A stretch of 64,000 nucleotides of DNA. Origin: Hyphomicrobium_A sp963776675 (GTDB lineage: Bacteria; Pseudomonadota; Alphaproteobacteria; Rhizobiales; Hyphomicrobiaceae). The position numbers were made by a program, and so were the translations under genes. The notes under the pieces were generated by a model that did not search any database, was not told the DNA's origin, and saw only the letters and a list, made by a program, of their open reading frames with translations. This document shows, piece by piece, positions 35,591 through 45,461 of this stretch. Each line of letters starts with the position of its first letter. Position 1 is the stretch's first letter. Where the stretch lies: the NCBI GenBank assembly GCA_963776675.1, contig CAVZNR010000049.1:258012-322011 (forward strand), in the 5' to 3' direction.

Positions 35591-36775
35591 ATGACCGGCC
35601 AGCAGCCTGATATTCAATGGTACATCGCCCGGGACGGTAAGCAGCACGGGCCGCTGTCCGATGTCGAGATGCGCACTTTCGTTGCGCAAGGGCACCTAAA
35701 GCCAGCCGATTTGATCTGGCGTGCGGGCTTCCCGGACTGGCGTCCGGCACCCACGGTCTTTCCGTTCCAGGCGCCCGAACCACTAGCCGCGCCCCCACGC
35801 CCATCCATGTCGCGACCGAGCGCCGCACCGGCTACGGCAACTTCGCCCGCCCCGGTGGAGCGCTCCTTCGAGCCGAACCGCATTCGCGTTGCCCAAGACA
35901 CGGGCGCAGACGCCCCTTCCCGCAAGGGCCGTACCATGGGAATTGCCCTCCTCGTGTTGCTCGTAGCAGGCGGCGGTGGCTGGTACCTCTGGCAGAACGG
36001 CACCTTCGCAGGCGCAGACAGCTCCAAGGAGGTCGCCACCATCAAGGCGCCCGCGACCGAATCGCCGCCGGCCGCGCCGGCTGCTGGGGCGTCGGTCTCG
36101 CCTGCCGCCGTGGAGAAAGGTGCCGAGGAGCTCGACGCCAAGTTCCAGAAGACGCCCATGTGGAGCGTGGTCAAGCGCGAGTTCCCCACCTGGTACAACG
36201 AGCAGCTTCGCGAGGTGGCCAAGCTGACCGCGCAGAACGAGCCTCAGCTAACCATCAACAAGCACTTGGCAGAGGCGCTCGTGGCGCTGCGTCGTCAGCA
36301 TGCGAGTGAGGCCCTGTCGGCGAGCACCGATAAGCTCAAAACCGTTGCCAACGCCTTTCTCGCCAACCTGAAGAGCCTGGGCGAGCGCAGCGTCGGCGCC
36401 TGCTACGGGTTCATCTCGCAAGGCGAGACGGCCCCGGTCGTGCTGGAGATCATGCAGTCGCCGGAGCAGGGCGCATCCGTGCAGGCACAGGTGGCGGCCA
36501 TCTTCGAGGCCATTGCCGATGGGCGCAAATCGCCCACGTCGCACGAGCGCGCGGCCAAAGAGGACTATGAGGTTCTGGTCAAGCAGCTCACCAAGCTCGG
36601 CTGGAAGGAGGAGGACCTGAAGGTCTTCTCCAATCCTTCGGCGCTGTCGCGCGAGCCGCCCGCACGCGTGTGCAAGATGGTCCAGGACTGGTTCCTCGCG
36701 CATCTGTCGGTGGAGGACAAGGCAACGCAGGAGCGCCTCCTGGTCGAGACTTTGAAGCCCGTCGTCTCCGGCTAA
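35591..36775 (+). CDS. GYF-domain membrane protein, unknown
   Basis: A 394-residue protein. Residues 8-55 are a GYF_2 domain (WYIARDGKQHGPLSDVEMR, PADLIWRAGFPDWRP), which binds Pro-rich peptides. A Pro/Ala linker, one membrane helix (GIALLVLLVAGGGGWYLW), a second Ala/Pro linker and a C-terminal helical domain from about 165 follow. The N-terminus would be cytoplasmic and the C-terminal domain periplasmic. No enzyme motif is seen. The DUF3147 gene follows six bases later. Confidence 0.85.
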   Translation: MTGQQPDIQWYIARDGKQHGPLSDVEMRTFVAQGHLKPADLIWRAGFPDWRPAPTVFPFQAPEPLAAPPRPSMSRPSAAPATATSPAPVERSFEPNRIRVAQDTGADAPSRKGRTMGIALLVLLVAGGGGWYLWQNGTFAGADSSKEVATIKAPATESPPAAPAAGASVSPAAVEKGAEELDAKFQKTPMWSVVKREFPTWYNEQLREVAKLTAQNEPQLTINKHLAEALVALRRQHASEALSASTDKLKTVANAFLANLKSLGERSVGACYGFISQGETAPVVLEIMQSPEQGASVQAQVAAIFEAIADGRKSPTSHERAAKEDYEVLVKQLTKLGWKEEDLKVFSNPSALSREPPARVCKMVQDWFLAHLSVEDKATQERLLVETLKPVVSG

Positions 36776-36781
36776 TCGCGG

Positions 36782-37129
36782 ATGCTCCCCGCGCTCAAGA
36801 TTGCCCTGACGGCGCTGGTGGTGGTCGCCATCGCCGAGGTGGCCAAGCGCAGCACCTTCGCCGCCGCCCTCCTGGCCTCGCTGCCGCTGACCTCGCTGCT
36901 CGCCATGATCTGGCTTTACGCCGACACGGGAGACGCACAAAAGGTCGCCGATCTCGCCGGCGGCATCTTCTGGCTGGTGCTGCCCTCGCTGGCGCTTTTC
37001 ATCGCGCTCCCGCTGATGCTGCGCGCCGGCTGGCCGTTCGGGATGAGCCTGCTGGCCTCGAGCGCGCTGACGGTCGTCTGCTACTTCGCGATGGTCGCCC
37101 TGCTGAGGCGCTTCGGCATCGCGTTCTAG
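36782..37129 (+). CDS. DUF3147 integral membrane protein
   Basis: A 115-residue protein with four helices. It begins LKIALTALVVVAIAEVAKRS and contains LLASLPLTSLLAMIWLYADT and FWLVLPSLALFIALPLMLR, patterns recognised from the DUF3147 family. Function unknown. It is probably translated from the same transcript as the GYF gene. Confidence 0.88.
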   Translation: MLPALKIALTALVVVAIAEVAKRSTFAAALLASLPLTSLLAMIWLYADTGDAQKVADLAGGIFWLVLPSLALFIALPLMLRAGWPFGMSLLASSALTVVCYFAMVALLRRFGIAF

Positions 37130-37180
37130 CTGGCGCGCCGGCGTGACACGCCCGGTCCGACCCGTTATGTCGTGCTGGCC

Positions 37181-39079
<1,899 letters not shown>

Positions 39080-39312
39080 GCGTCGATGACGCGCCGCAGA
39101 CCGAGCGTGCGGCGATCACAAAACCGCTTACGGTTATGCACACGAAATGTGTTTTCGCGAATTGAAATAGATGGCGAGGTGGGGGCGGGTGTATCACGTT
39201 GGGCGCGGGGAGCTGGCCGCCCGGTCGAAGCGGGGACCGTGCCTGAGCGGCAGAGGGTCGTTCGGGGTTCGACGGCCAGCTCTCTCCAAGTACAATCAGG
39301 AAACACAGCGCG

Positions 39313-39726
39313 TCACCAGCGACCGCTTGCGATGGCGCGGCGGTTCGCGACATCCTTGAGAAAGACATAGATCCAGGCGGTGAGATCCGTTCCGTCTTTC
39401 ACCAGGCGCACCGTGCGCTCGATCCGCGCGTAGTCGCTCGCGTCAGGCTTGTCCTGGATGACGCCCTCGTAGGCATCGAGCCAGAAAAACGAACGCGGCG
39501 GATTGGCGAGCGCCACCACCTCGCCATGCACGACGTCACTCGCGGCGCCGCTCTCGACCAGCCCCGGATAACGGCCCAGATTATAGAGACGCGCACCCGT
39601 CATCGTCGCCGCACCGACACTGCGGGATTCGCGCTGCAGACGTGCGCGCTGCTCCCTCCCGAGCGCGCCCGTGTCCGTTGCCATAAGCGTGCCGTAGATG
39701 AACAGATAGCGGCAGGCTTCACCCAT
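39313..39726 (-). CDS. Gamma-glutamylcyclotransferase-like protein
   Basis: About 137 residues. The phosphate-loop-like motif YLFIYGTLM near the start and ARLYNLGRYPGLV, VHGEVVAL and WLDAYEGV are GGCT-fold landmarks. The Glu of DAYEGV is the usual catalytic acid. The specific substrate is unknown. ATG 39726 has AGGA at good spacing; two upstream Met give longer versions. Confidence 0.9.
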   Translation of the reverse strand: MGEACRYLFIYGTLMATDTGALGREQRARLQRESRSVGAATMTGARLYNLGRYPGLVESGAASDVVHGEVVALANPPRSFFWLDAYEGVIQDKPDASDYARIERTVRLVKDGTDLTAWIYVFLKDVANRRAIASGRW

Positions 39727-39824
39727 AAGCATCCTCGCGGGCGGGCCCATGTAACATCTAGCCAACGTAACATCTGCCGCGCGCGTCGCGTACTTCGAGG
39801 CAGGACCTCAAGGAGGAAAACCCC

Positions 39825-40298
39825 ATGCTGGGCAAACGCATCCCCATCCTGCTCATCGCGGCCGCATCCGCAATGCTGGCCGTGGTCACACTCGCCGGTC
39901 CGCGCGCCATCGCCGCCGAGCCGCCGGTCTTCACCGGACTGGTCCAAGGCGTAGCCGTCGGTGGCTATGATCCGGTCGCCTACTTCACCGAGGGAAAGCC
40001 CGTGAAGGGCTCTGAGGAGTTCACCCTCCAGCACGACGGCGCCGCGTGGCGCTTCGCCAACGCCGAGCACCGCGACGCCTTCGCGGCCGACCCGGCGAAG
40101 TACGCGCCCCAGTACGGCGGCTACTGCGCCTATGCGGTAGCCAAGGGATCGACTGCCAAGGCCGAGCCCGACGCCTGGACCATCCACGACGGCAAGCTCT
40201 ACTTGAACTTCGACAGAAGCGTGCGGGCAATCTGGGAGAAGGACATCCCCGGCTACGTCAACAAGGCCGACGCCAACTGGCCGGGCGTGTTGGAGTAG
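39825..40298 (+). CDS. Secreted YHS-domain protein
   Basis: A 157-residue protein with a signal peptide (ends AIAAE) and a YHS-like core: VAVGGYDPVAYFTEGKPVKG, AAWRFANAEHRDAFAADPAKYAPQYGGYC. The YHS fold is metal-binding in related proteins. The C-terminal IWEKDIPGYVNKADANWP is shared by secreted relatives. AGGAGG precedes the start. Role unknown; perhaps periplasmic metal handling. Confidence 0.92.
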   Translation: MLGKRIPILLIAAASAMLAVVTLAGPRAIAAEPPVFTGLVQGVAVGGYDPVAYFTEGKPVKGSEEFTLQHDGAAWRFANAEHRDAFAADPAKYAPQYGGYCAYAVAKGSTAKAEPDAWTIHDGKLYLNFDRSVRAIWEKDIPGYVNKADANWPGVLE

Positions 40299-40307
40299 CT
40301 GTAAGAC

Positions 40308-42542
40308 CTAGCCGGCAATCTTGGTGAAGTCCGCGACGTTCGCCGTGGCCGCCCGGATCTCCGACAGCATGAACAGGCGGTTGGTGCGCAATTCCTGCTC
40401 CTCGCAGTTGACGGTCACCTTGTCGAAGAAGGCATCGACGGGTGCGCGCAGCTCGGCGAGCGCGCGCATGGCGCCTGCAAAGTTCTCCACGTTGATCGCC
40501 GCGACCGTGTCCTGCTTAACGCTTTCGATGGCGGCCGCGAGCGCCGCCTCCTCCTTCTCCCTGAGAAGCGCCACCTGGTAGGTGCCGGCATAGCGCGTCT
40601 TGTCCTTCTTCTCCTCGATCGCGAGGATGTTCTGCGCGCGCTTGACGCCCGCAAGCAGGTTGGCACCGTCGTCGGTCTTGAGGAATTCGTCTAGCGCTTC
40701 GACACGCTTGACGATGAGGGCGAGGTCGTCCTGGCCGCCCAGCGAGAACACTGCATCGATGAGATCGTGCCGCGCGCCCTTCTCGCGCAGGTGCACCTTC
40801 AAGCGCTCGGCGAAGAAGGCCATGAGGTCGGACACGATGGGCGCAAAGCGCATGAAGCGCACCGCCTCGTTGAGCCGATCGCTCTCTTCGAACAGGGCGA
40901 AGGCAGCATCCTTGGTGACGCCCTGCTCCTGCATGATACCCTCCACCTCGCCGCGCACGTTGGCGGCAGCCTCAGGGTCGGCGCGGCCGCAATGCAGAAG
41001 GTAGACCTCGGCGATGTAGCGCGGCAGCGGCAATCGCAGGTCGTTCTCCAGAACGATGCGGATGATGCCGAGCGCGGCGCGGCGCAGCTGGTAGGGATCA
41101 CCGGAGCCGGTCGGCTTCTCGCCGATGGACCAAAATCCGACGAGCGTGTCGAGCTTGTCGGCCAACGCCACCGCGATCGACACGGGTGCCGTCGGCACGG
41201 TATCGGAGGCGCCCTTGGGCTTGTAGTGCTCCTCGATCGCGGCCGCGATCTTGGGGTGCATCTTCTCTGCTTCGGCGTAGTAGCGGCCCATCAGGCCCTG
41301 CAGCTCGGGGAACTCGCCGACCATTCCGGAGACGAGGTCCGCTTTGGCGAGCTGGGCCGCGCGGCCGGCGAGCTCCGGCTCGGCATCGACTGCGCCCGCG
41401 ATCTGGCGGGAAAGCTCGGTGACGCGCTCCATGCGGTCCCACTGGGTGCCGAGCTTCTCGTGGAAGGTGATGCCCTTCAGCTCGAAGTGCATGGTCTCGA
41501 GCTTCTTCTTGAGGTCCTGCTCCCAGAAGAACTTGGCGTCGCTCAATCGCGCCGCGATCACCTTCTCGTTGCCGGCGACGATCTCCCGGCCAGCGTCCTT
41601 GGCCTTCAAGTTGGACACCAGCAGAAACTTGGCCGCGAGCTTCTTCGATCGCGGCTCGCGCAGCGAGAAGCACTTCTGGTGCGTCTTCATCGAGGTGATG
41701 AGGCACTCGGGCGGCACGCTCAAGAACGACTTGTCGAACGACCCCATGAGAACGACGGGCCATTCAGTGAGGCCGGCGTTCTCCGCAAGCAGGCCCTCAT
41801 CCTCGACGAGCGCGAGCTTGGCGTCCTCGGCAAGGGCGTTCGCCTCCTTGGCGATGACCTCGGCGCGGCGCGCAGCGTCGAGGATCACCTTGTGGCTCTT
41901 CAGGCCCTTCTCGTAGTCGGCAAACCCCGTAACCTTAAAGGGCTCGTTGCCGTGGAAGCGATGACCGCGCGTCGCGTTGCCCGACTTGATGCCCGCTATC
42001 TCGAAGGGCACGACCTTGCCGTCGAGCAGGCAGACGATTGCATGCAGAGGGCGGATCCAGCGCAGCTCGTTGCCGTTGTCGAGCGCCGCGGTTGAATAAG
42101 CGCATGGTATTTGGGCCCCAGCGAATCGACTTCTGCCAGGGAAATCGATCGCCGCCGCAGCACCTCGGCGACGATCTCGGCCGCCGCCCGGCCCGGCTTC
42201 TCGATGCGCGCGAGGTAATAGTCGCCCTTCTTCTCGTCGGTGACGACCTCCGCCTCGTCCAGTGACTTGAGGCCCGCCGCCTTGAGGAAGCCCTGCACCG
42301 CTTGCTCCGGGCGCGCCGACGCGCGGGCCCTTGCGCTCCTCCGACACGGCCGGCGATTTCTTCGGCACGTCAGCAATGACCAGGGTCAGCCGGCGCGGCG
42401 TCGCGAAGGCGCGCGCCTCTCCGGCTTCGAGCCCGTGCGCTTTCAGCCCGTCGACCATCAGCCGGCGCAAGTCCTCGGCGCCGCGCGCCTGCAAGCGCGC
42501 CGGGATCTCCTCGGAAAACAGCTCCAGCAGCAGCTCTGACAT
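40308..42542 (-). CDS. glyS: Glycine--tRNA ligase beta subunit (internal out-of-frame stretch)
   Basis: The open frame gives 744 residues: start LLLELFSEEIPARLQARGAEDL, core IPPE-like segments (SVPPECLITSMKTHQKCF), YYAEAEKMHP and a C-terminal DALR-like domain. It is the beta subunit of the alpha2beta2 GlyRS. Between about 42312 and 42098 the frame encodes a false Gly/Arg-rich stretch. The true sequence lies in the other frames: PEQAVQGFLKAAGL...KKGDYYLARIEKPGRAA, then FPWQKSIRWG, then back to LRWIRPLHAIV. Three shifts, each equal to one extra base, cancel out, so no stop appears. Sequence errors are the likely cause in this essential gene. Confidence 0.93.
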   Translation of the reverse strand: MSELLLELFSEEIPARLQARGAEDLRRLMVDGLKAHGLEAGEARAFATPRRLTLVIADVPKKSPAVSEERKGPRVGAPGASGAGLPQGGGPQVTGRGGGRHRREEGRLLPRAHREAGPGGGRDRRRGAAAAIDFPGRSRFAGAQIPCAYSTAALDNGNELRWIRPLHAIVCLLDGKVVPFEIAGIKSGNATRGHRFHGNEPFKVTGFADYEKGLKSHKVILDAARRAEVIAKEANALAEDAKLALVEDEGLLAENAGLTEWPVVLMGSFDKSFLSVPPECLITSMKTHQKCFSLREPRSKKLAAKFLLVSNLKAKDAGREIVAGNEKVIAARLSDAKFFWEQDLKKKLETMHFELKGITFHEKLGTQWDRMERVTELSRQIAGAVDAEPELAGRAAQLAKADLVSGMVGEFPELQGLMGRYYAEAEKMHPKIAAAIEEHYKPKGASDTVPTAPVSIAVALADKLDTLVGFWSIGEKPTGSGDPYQLRRAALGIIRIVLENDLRLPLPRYIAEVYLLHCGRADPEAAANVRGEVEGIMQEQGVTKDAAFALFEESDRLNEAVRFMRFAPIVSDLMAFFAERLKVHLREKGARHDLIDAVFSLGGQDDLALIVKRVEALDEFLKTDDGANLLAGVKRAQNILAIEEKKDKTRYAGTYQVALLREKEEAALAAAIESVKQDTVAAINVENFAGAMRALAELRAPVDAFFDKVTVNCEEQELRTNRLFMLSEIRAATANVADFTKIAG

Positions 42543-42554
42543 GTGGTTCGACCG

Positions 42555-42737
42555 CTAGCCCATTACCAAACTTGCAATATCAGCCAAGGCGCCGGTGGAG
42601 GCGAGATAGCCGATACCAACCACGATCAGCGCCAATGCAAACCAGAATACGGGCTGCAAGCGGCGCCAGAACAGCAGGATCGCGACCACCACTGCCGGCA
42701 GCCCCACGATCAACCCTCCAACGACCGTCGGCGACAT
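42555..42737 (-). CDS. Small two-helix membrane protein between glyQ and glyS
   Basis: A 60-residue protein, MSPTVVGGLIVGLPAVVVAI followed by a WRR turn and a second helix FWFALALIVVGIGYLASTG. Its ATG overlaps the glyQ stop by one base (TGATG) and its stop lies 12 bases before the glyS start, so it is translationally coupled in the glyQ-glyS operon. Function unknown. Confidence 0.75.
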   Translation of the reverse strand: MSPTVVGGLIVGLPAVVVAILLFWRRLQPVFWFALALIVVGIGYLASTGALADIASLVMG

Positions 42738-43696
42738 CAGGCGCCTCCCCCTGGCGTCTTGAGCCAGGCGGCGCAACAGGCCTTGGCCAGCTCGCGCACG
42801 CGCAGGATGTAGCTCTGGCGCTCGGTCACCGAGATGACGCCGCGCGCATCGAGGAGATTGAACAGGTGCGAGGCCTTGATGCACTGGTCGTAGGCCGGCA
42901 AGGCCAGCTCGTGCCGGGCATCCTTGTCGCCCTGCGCCAGCAACGCCTTGCACTCGGTCTCCGCATCGATGAAGTGCTGGTGCAGCATCTTCGTATCGGC
43001 GTACTCGAAGTTGTAGCGCGAGTACTCCTGCTCGGCCTGCAGAAAGATGTCGCCGTAGCTGAGTCGGCGATCATCGGTGCGGCCGTTGAAGGAGAGATCA
43101 TACACGCGGTCGACGCCCTGCACGTACATGGCGAGCCGCTCCAGGCCGTAGGTGATCTCGCCGGAGACGACCTCGCAGTCGAAGCCGCCGACCTGCTGGA
43201 AATAGGTGAACTGCGACACCTCCATGCCGTCGCACCACACCTCCCAGCCCAGACCCCAGGCGCCCAGCGTCGGGCTCTCCCAGTCGTCCTCGACGAAGCG
43301 GATGTCGTGCACTTCGGGCGAGAGCCCGATGCGGCGCAGGCTCTCCAGGTAGAGATCCTGGATGTCGGCCGGCGCCGGCTTCATGATCACCTGGAACTGG
43401 TAGTAGTGCTGCAGCCGGTTGGGGTTCTCGCCATAGCGGCCGTCCTTGGGGCGGCGCGAGGGTTGCACGTACGCCGCGTTCCACGGACGGGGGCCGAGCG
43501 CGCGCAAGGTGGTGGCAGGATGGAACGTGCCGGCGCCGACCTCCATGTCGTAGGGCTGCAGGATCACGCAGCCCTGCTCTGCCCAGAACGTCTGGAGCAC
43601 GAGGATCAGATCCTGGAACGCCTTATCGGGCCGCAAACGGGCGGCGGCGGGCGCCGGCGATTGCCGGGCTGGCTTGGTTGCGGCTTTGGTCGGCAT
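42737..43696 (-). CDS. glyQ: Glycine--tRNA ligase alpha subunit
   Basis: A 319-residue class II catalytic subunit. The signature FQDLILVLQTFWAEQGCVIL and QPYDMEVGAGTFHPATTLRAL open the fold, RYGENPNRLQHYYQFQVIMKP is motif 2, and SGEITYGLERLAMYVQGVD is motif 3. A 20-residue Ala/Pro/Lys tail precedes it. It forms a heterotetramer with glyS. Confidence 0.97.
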   Translation of the reverse strand: MPTKAATKPARQSPAPAAARLRPDKAFQDLILVLQTFWAEQGCVILQPYDMEVGAGTFHPATTLRALGPRPWNAAYVQPSRRPKDGRYGENPNRLQHYYQFQVIMKPAPADIQDLYLESLRRIGLSPEVHDIRFVEDDWESPTLGAWGLGWEVWCDGMEVSQFTYFQQVGGFDCEVVSGEITYGLERLAMYVQGVDRVYDLSFNGRTDDRRLSYGDIFLQAEQEYSRYNFEYADTKMLHQHFIDAETECKALLAQGDKDARHELALPAYDQCIKASHLFNLLDARGVISVTERQSYILRVRELAKACCAAWLKTPGGGA

Positions 43697-44118
43697 GGAA
43701 GGAACGGGCTCAATGGCTCTGAGCGGCGCACTATACGCATTCGCGCCCCCGTGTCACGTTTGCTGGAGCGCGCAAGCAGGGCACGCAGTGCCGCGGGTCG
43801 GCTGAAGATCGCACCGAGCGAAACGCAATCGAGAGGACAATGGTGAGGTGGACCCGGCTGGCCCTGCGCCGCGCAGAATTGCGAGTCAAGAGATGACGGG
43901 ACTGATCGGCCTAGCGCTGCGAACAACTCGGCCAATTTCGCTTTCATGGTCGGTTGTGTCTCCAACAATACGCAAGAAGGTGTGGGATACCGGCATCAGG
44001 CCGCTGCTTTATTAACCACTCGCTCCATAGCCGATCGACGACCCCCCGCGAATCGTCGTTGGGTTGCCTGTGCGCAAGCTGTGAGGGACTTGCTTGCTCA
44101 GCCGATCGGGGGAGACTT
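43697..44118. other. Intergenic region between glyQ and the third beta-barrel gene
   Basis: The 422 bases hold the divergent promoters. Weak open frames exist on both strands but none has a convincing start or family pattern. No strong hairpin with T-tail, tRNA or repeat was seen. Confidence 0.5.
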
Positions 44119-44853
44119 ATGAAGCGGCAACTATCGCTCGCAACCTTGACTTTGGGTTTGCTCGCAACGGGTGCCTGGGCGGACGACGCAACTCCGTTTA
44201 CCGGAGCCTACGTGGGTCTCGCTGCGGGCTTCGCGCAGCACCGGGTCGAGGTCACCAATCTGGATGCCGGCGCTCCGGCATTTGGCAGCACGTTCAAAAA
44301 CTCCGACGGCGCATTCACGTTCGGCGGCTATCTCGGTTACAATTGGCAGTACTGCAGCTACCTGCTTTTCGGCATCGAGGCGGATATCAACTATCTCAAC
44401 TCGTCGCCAACGGCGCTGGACATAGAAGTCTTTCCGGTCGGCACCGAGACGACGTCACTCGAGAGCAGCATCGATTGGTTCGGAACGCTGCGTGGCCGGT
44501 TGGGCTATATCGTCGATAACTATCTGCTGCTCTACGGCACCGGCGGTCTCGCCTATGGCAAGGCCAACCATACGCTCAGCGATAACTGCCCTGCTTGCGT
44601 GGGTGGCTTTACCGGATTCCCGGTTTCGCAATCCAACAGCGTCACGAAAGCTGGCTGGACGGCCGGCGGAGGCGCGGAATACCTCTTCGACCCCAACTGG
44701 TTCCTGCGTGCCGAGGCGCTTTACGTCGACCTCGGCAGCGAGAACCATTTCTATCGGTTTGTCCTGCCTGTCGGTACAGCGACGACGACCGCAAAGTGGG
44801 ACGACCAATTCTGGGTCGCACGGCTCGGAGTGAGCTATAAATTCAGCGATTAA
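44119..44853 (+). CDS. 8-stranded outer-membrane beta-barrel protein (third paralogue)
   Basis: A 244-residue protein with a signal peptide (ends GAWA). The barrel pattern matches the pair at 5.3-6.8 kb: FTGAYVGLAAGFAQ, FTFGGYLGYNWQY, DWFGTLRGRLGYIVDNYLLL, GWTAGGGAEYLFDPNWFLRAEALY and the last strand WVARLGVSYKFSD. Unlike the others it has Cys in loops (NCPACVGG). GGGGGAGA precedes ATG 44119. It lies upstream of the VPEID-CTERM gene, without evident functional link. Confidence 0.92.
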   Translation: MKRQLSLATLTLGLLATGAWADDATPFTGAYVGLAAGFAQHRVEVTNLDAGAPAFGSTFKNSDGAFTFGGYLGYNWQYCSYLLFGIEADINYLNSSPTALDIEVFPVGTETTSLESSIDWFGTLRGRLGYIVDNYLLLYGTGGLAYGKANHTLSDNCPACVGGFTGFPVSQSNSVTKAGWTAGGGAEYLFDPNWFLRAEALYVDLGSENHFYRFVLPVGTATTTAKWDDQFWVARLGVSYKFSD

Positions 44854-45174
44854 CTGCGGCTCGTACCTCTAAAGGTAGGTGACCCTATCCTCGAGGCGTA
44901 GTTCCTGCGTCGGCTGCTTGTGCGCACCGCGATCACCATCGGTGATGAGCGAGCGCCTCGATGATCTGAACCGCTGTCAAGTCGTCCCTAGCGCTGAGCT
45001 GTCGGGGTTCGCGCGCGCGCTCGTCGGATCGGCATCGGGCCGCAATTAACCGACAAAGCAAAACCCCAATGGTTACCTCTTAAGAGGGGCTACCGCCCGC
45101 TCCCTGCAACGTCGATCATGCCCCATCCCGAGTGGCCGCACGCCATGAGTCCGGGATGCGTCAGGGAGAACATC
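44854..45174. other. Intergenic region before the VPEID-CTERM gene
   Basis: A 321-base gap without a gene. It includes a short imperfect palindrome TACCTCTAAAGGTA just after the barrel gene and the perfect palindrome listed separately. Its downstream part should hold the promoter of the VPEID-CTERM gene. Confidence 0.5.
45076..45087. promoter_or_regulatory. 12-bp perfect palindrome upstream of the VPEID-CTERM gene
   Basis: CCTCTTAAGAGG is self-complementary and sits 87 bases before the ATG at 45175, a place where a dimeric regulator could bind. No regulator is known for it, and such palindromes can occur by chance. Confidence 0.3.
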
Positions 45175-45375
45175 ATGAAGATAAAAGCAGTAGGCGCGAC
45201 GGCGCTGTTAGCTTGGCTTGTGACCATCGATCAGGCCTTTGCCGGGTTCTTTAACTTCACACCAAATCCGCCCACTCCGCCGGCCGTGCCCGAGTTCGAT
45301 GGACCTGGCGCCATCGCGGCGATCGCTCTGTTGGTGGGCGTTGTCGCGATCCTCTACCAGAAAGTCAGAAAGTAG
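45175..45375 (+). CDS. VPEID-CTERM sorting-signal protein (exosortase E substrate)
   Basis: A 66-residue protein. Residues 1-23 are a signal peptide (MKIKAVGATALLAWLVTIDQ, cleavage after AFA). Residues 24-37 are a short Pro/Asn-rich stretch (GFFNFTPNPPTPPA). From residue 38 the sorting signal runs VPEFDGPGAIAAIALLVGVV and ends in a helix plus basic QKVRK. This is the VPEID-CTERM form of PEP-CTERM signals (motif, membrane helix, basic tail), with Phe for Ile. The exosortase E gene begins 86 bases downstream, as in the known system. Cleavage would leave a very short peptide. GGGAG precedes the ATG. Confidence 0.85.
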   Translation: MKIKAVGATALLAWLVTIDQAFAGFFNFTPNPPTPPAVPEFDGPGAIAAIALLVGVVAILYQKVRK

Positions 45376-45461
45376 AGCACCGGTCCTGCGACGGCTCAGC
45401 TCATCTGCGCTCCGCGCACGAGTGAAGCGTCGAGGCTCCGGTTGGGAGGCCGGGACGGGCA

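Noticed and set aside
40767..42095. Plus-strand open frame of 442 residues
   Set aside because: Antisense to glyS; no recognisable fold.
40308..42542. Programmed frameshifting in glyS or ccrM
   Set aside because: There is no slippery heptamer with a downstream structure, shifts are many and occur in both directions, and orthologues need none.
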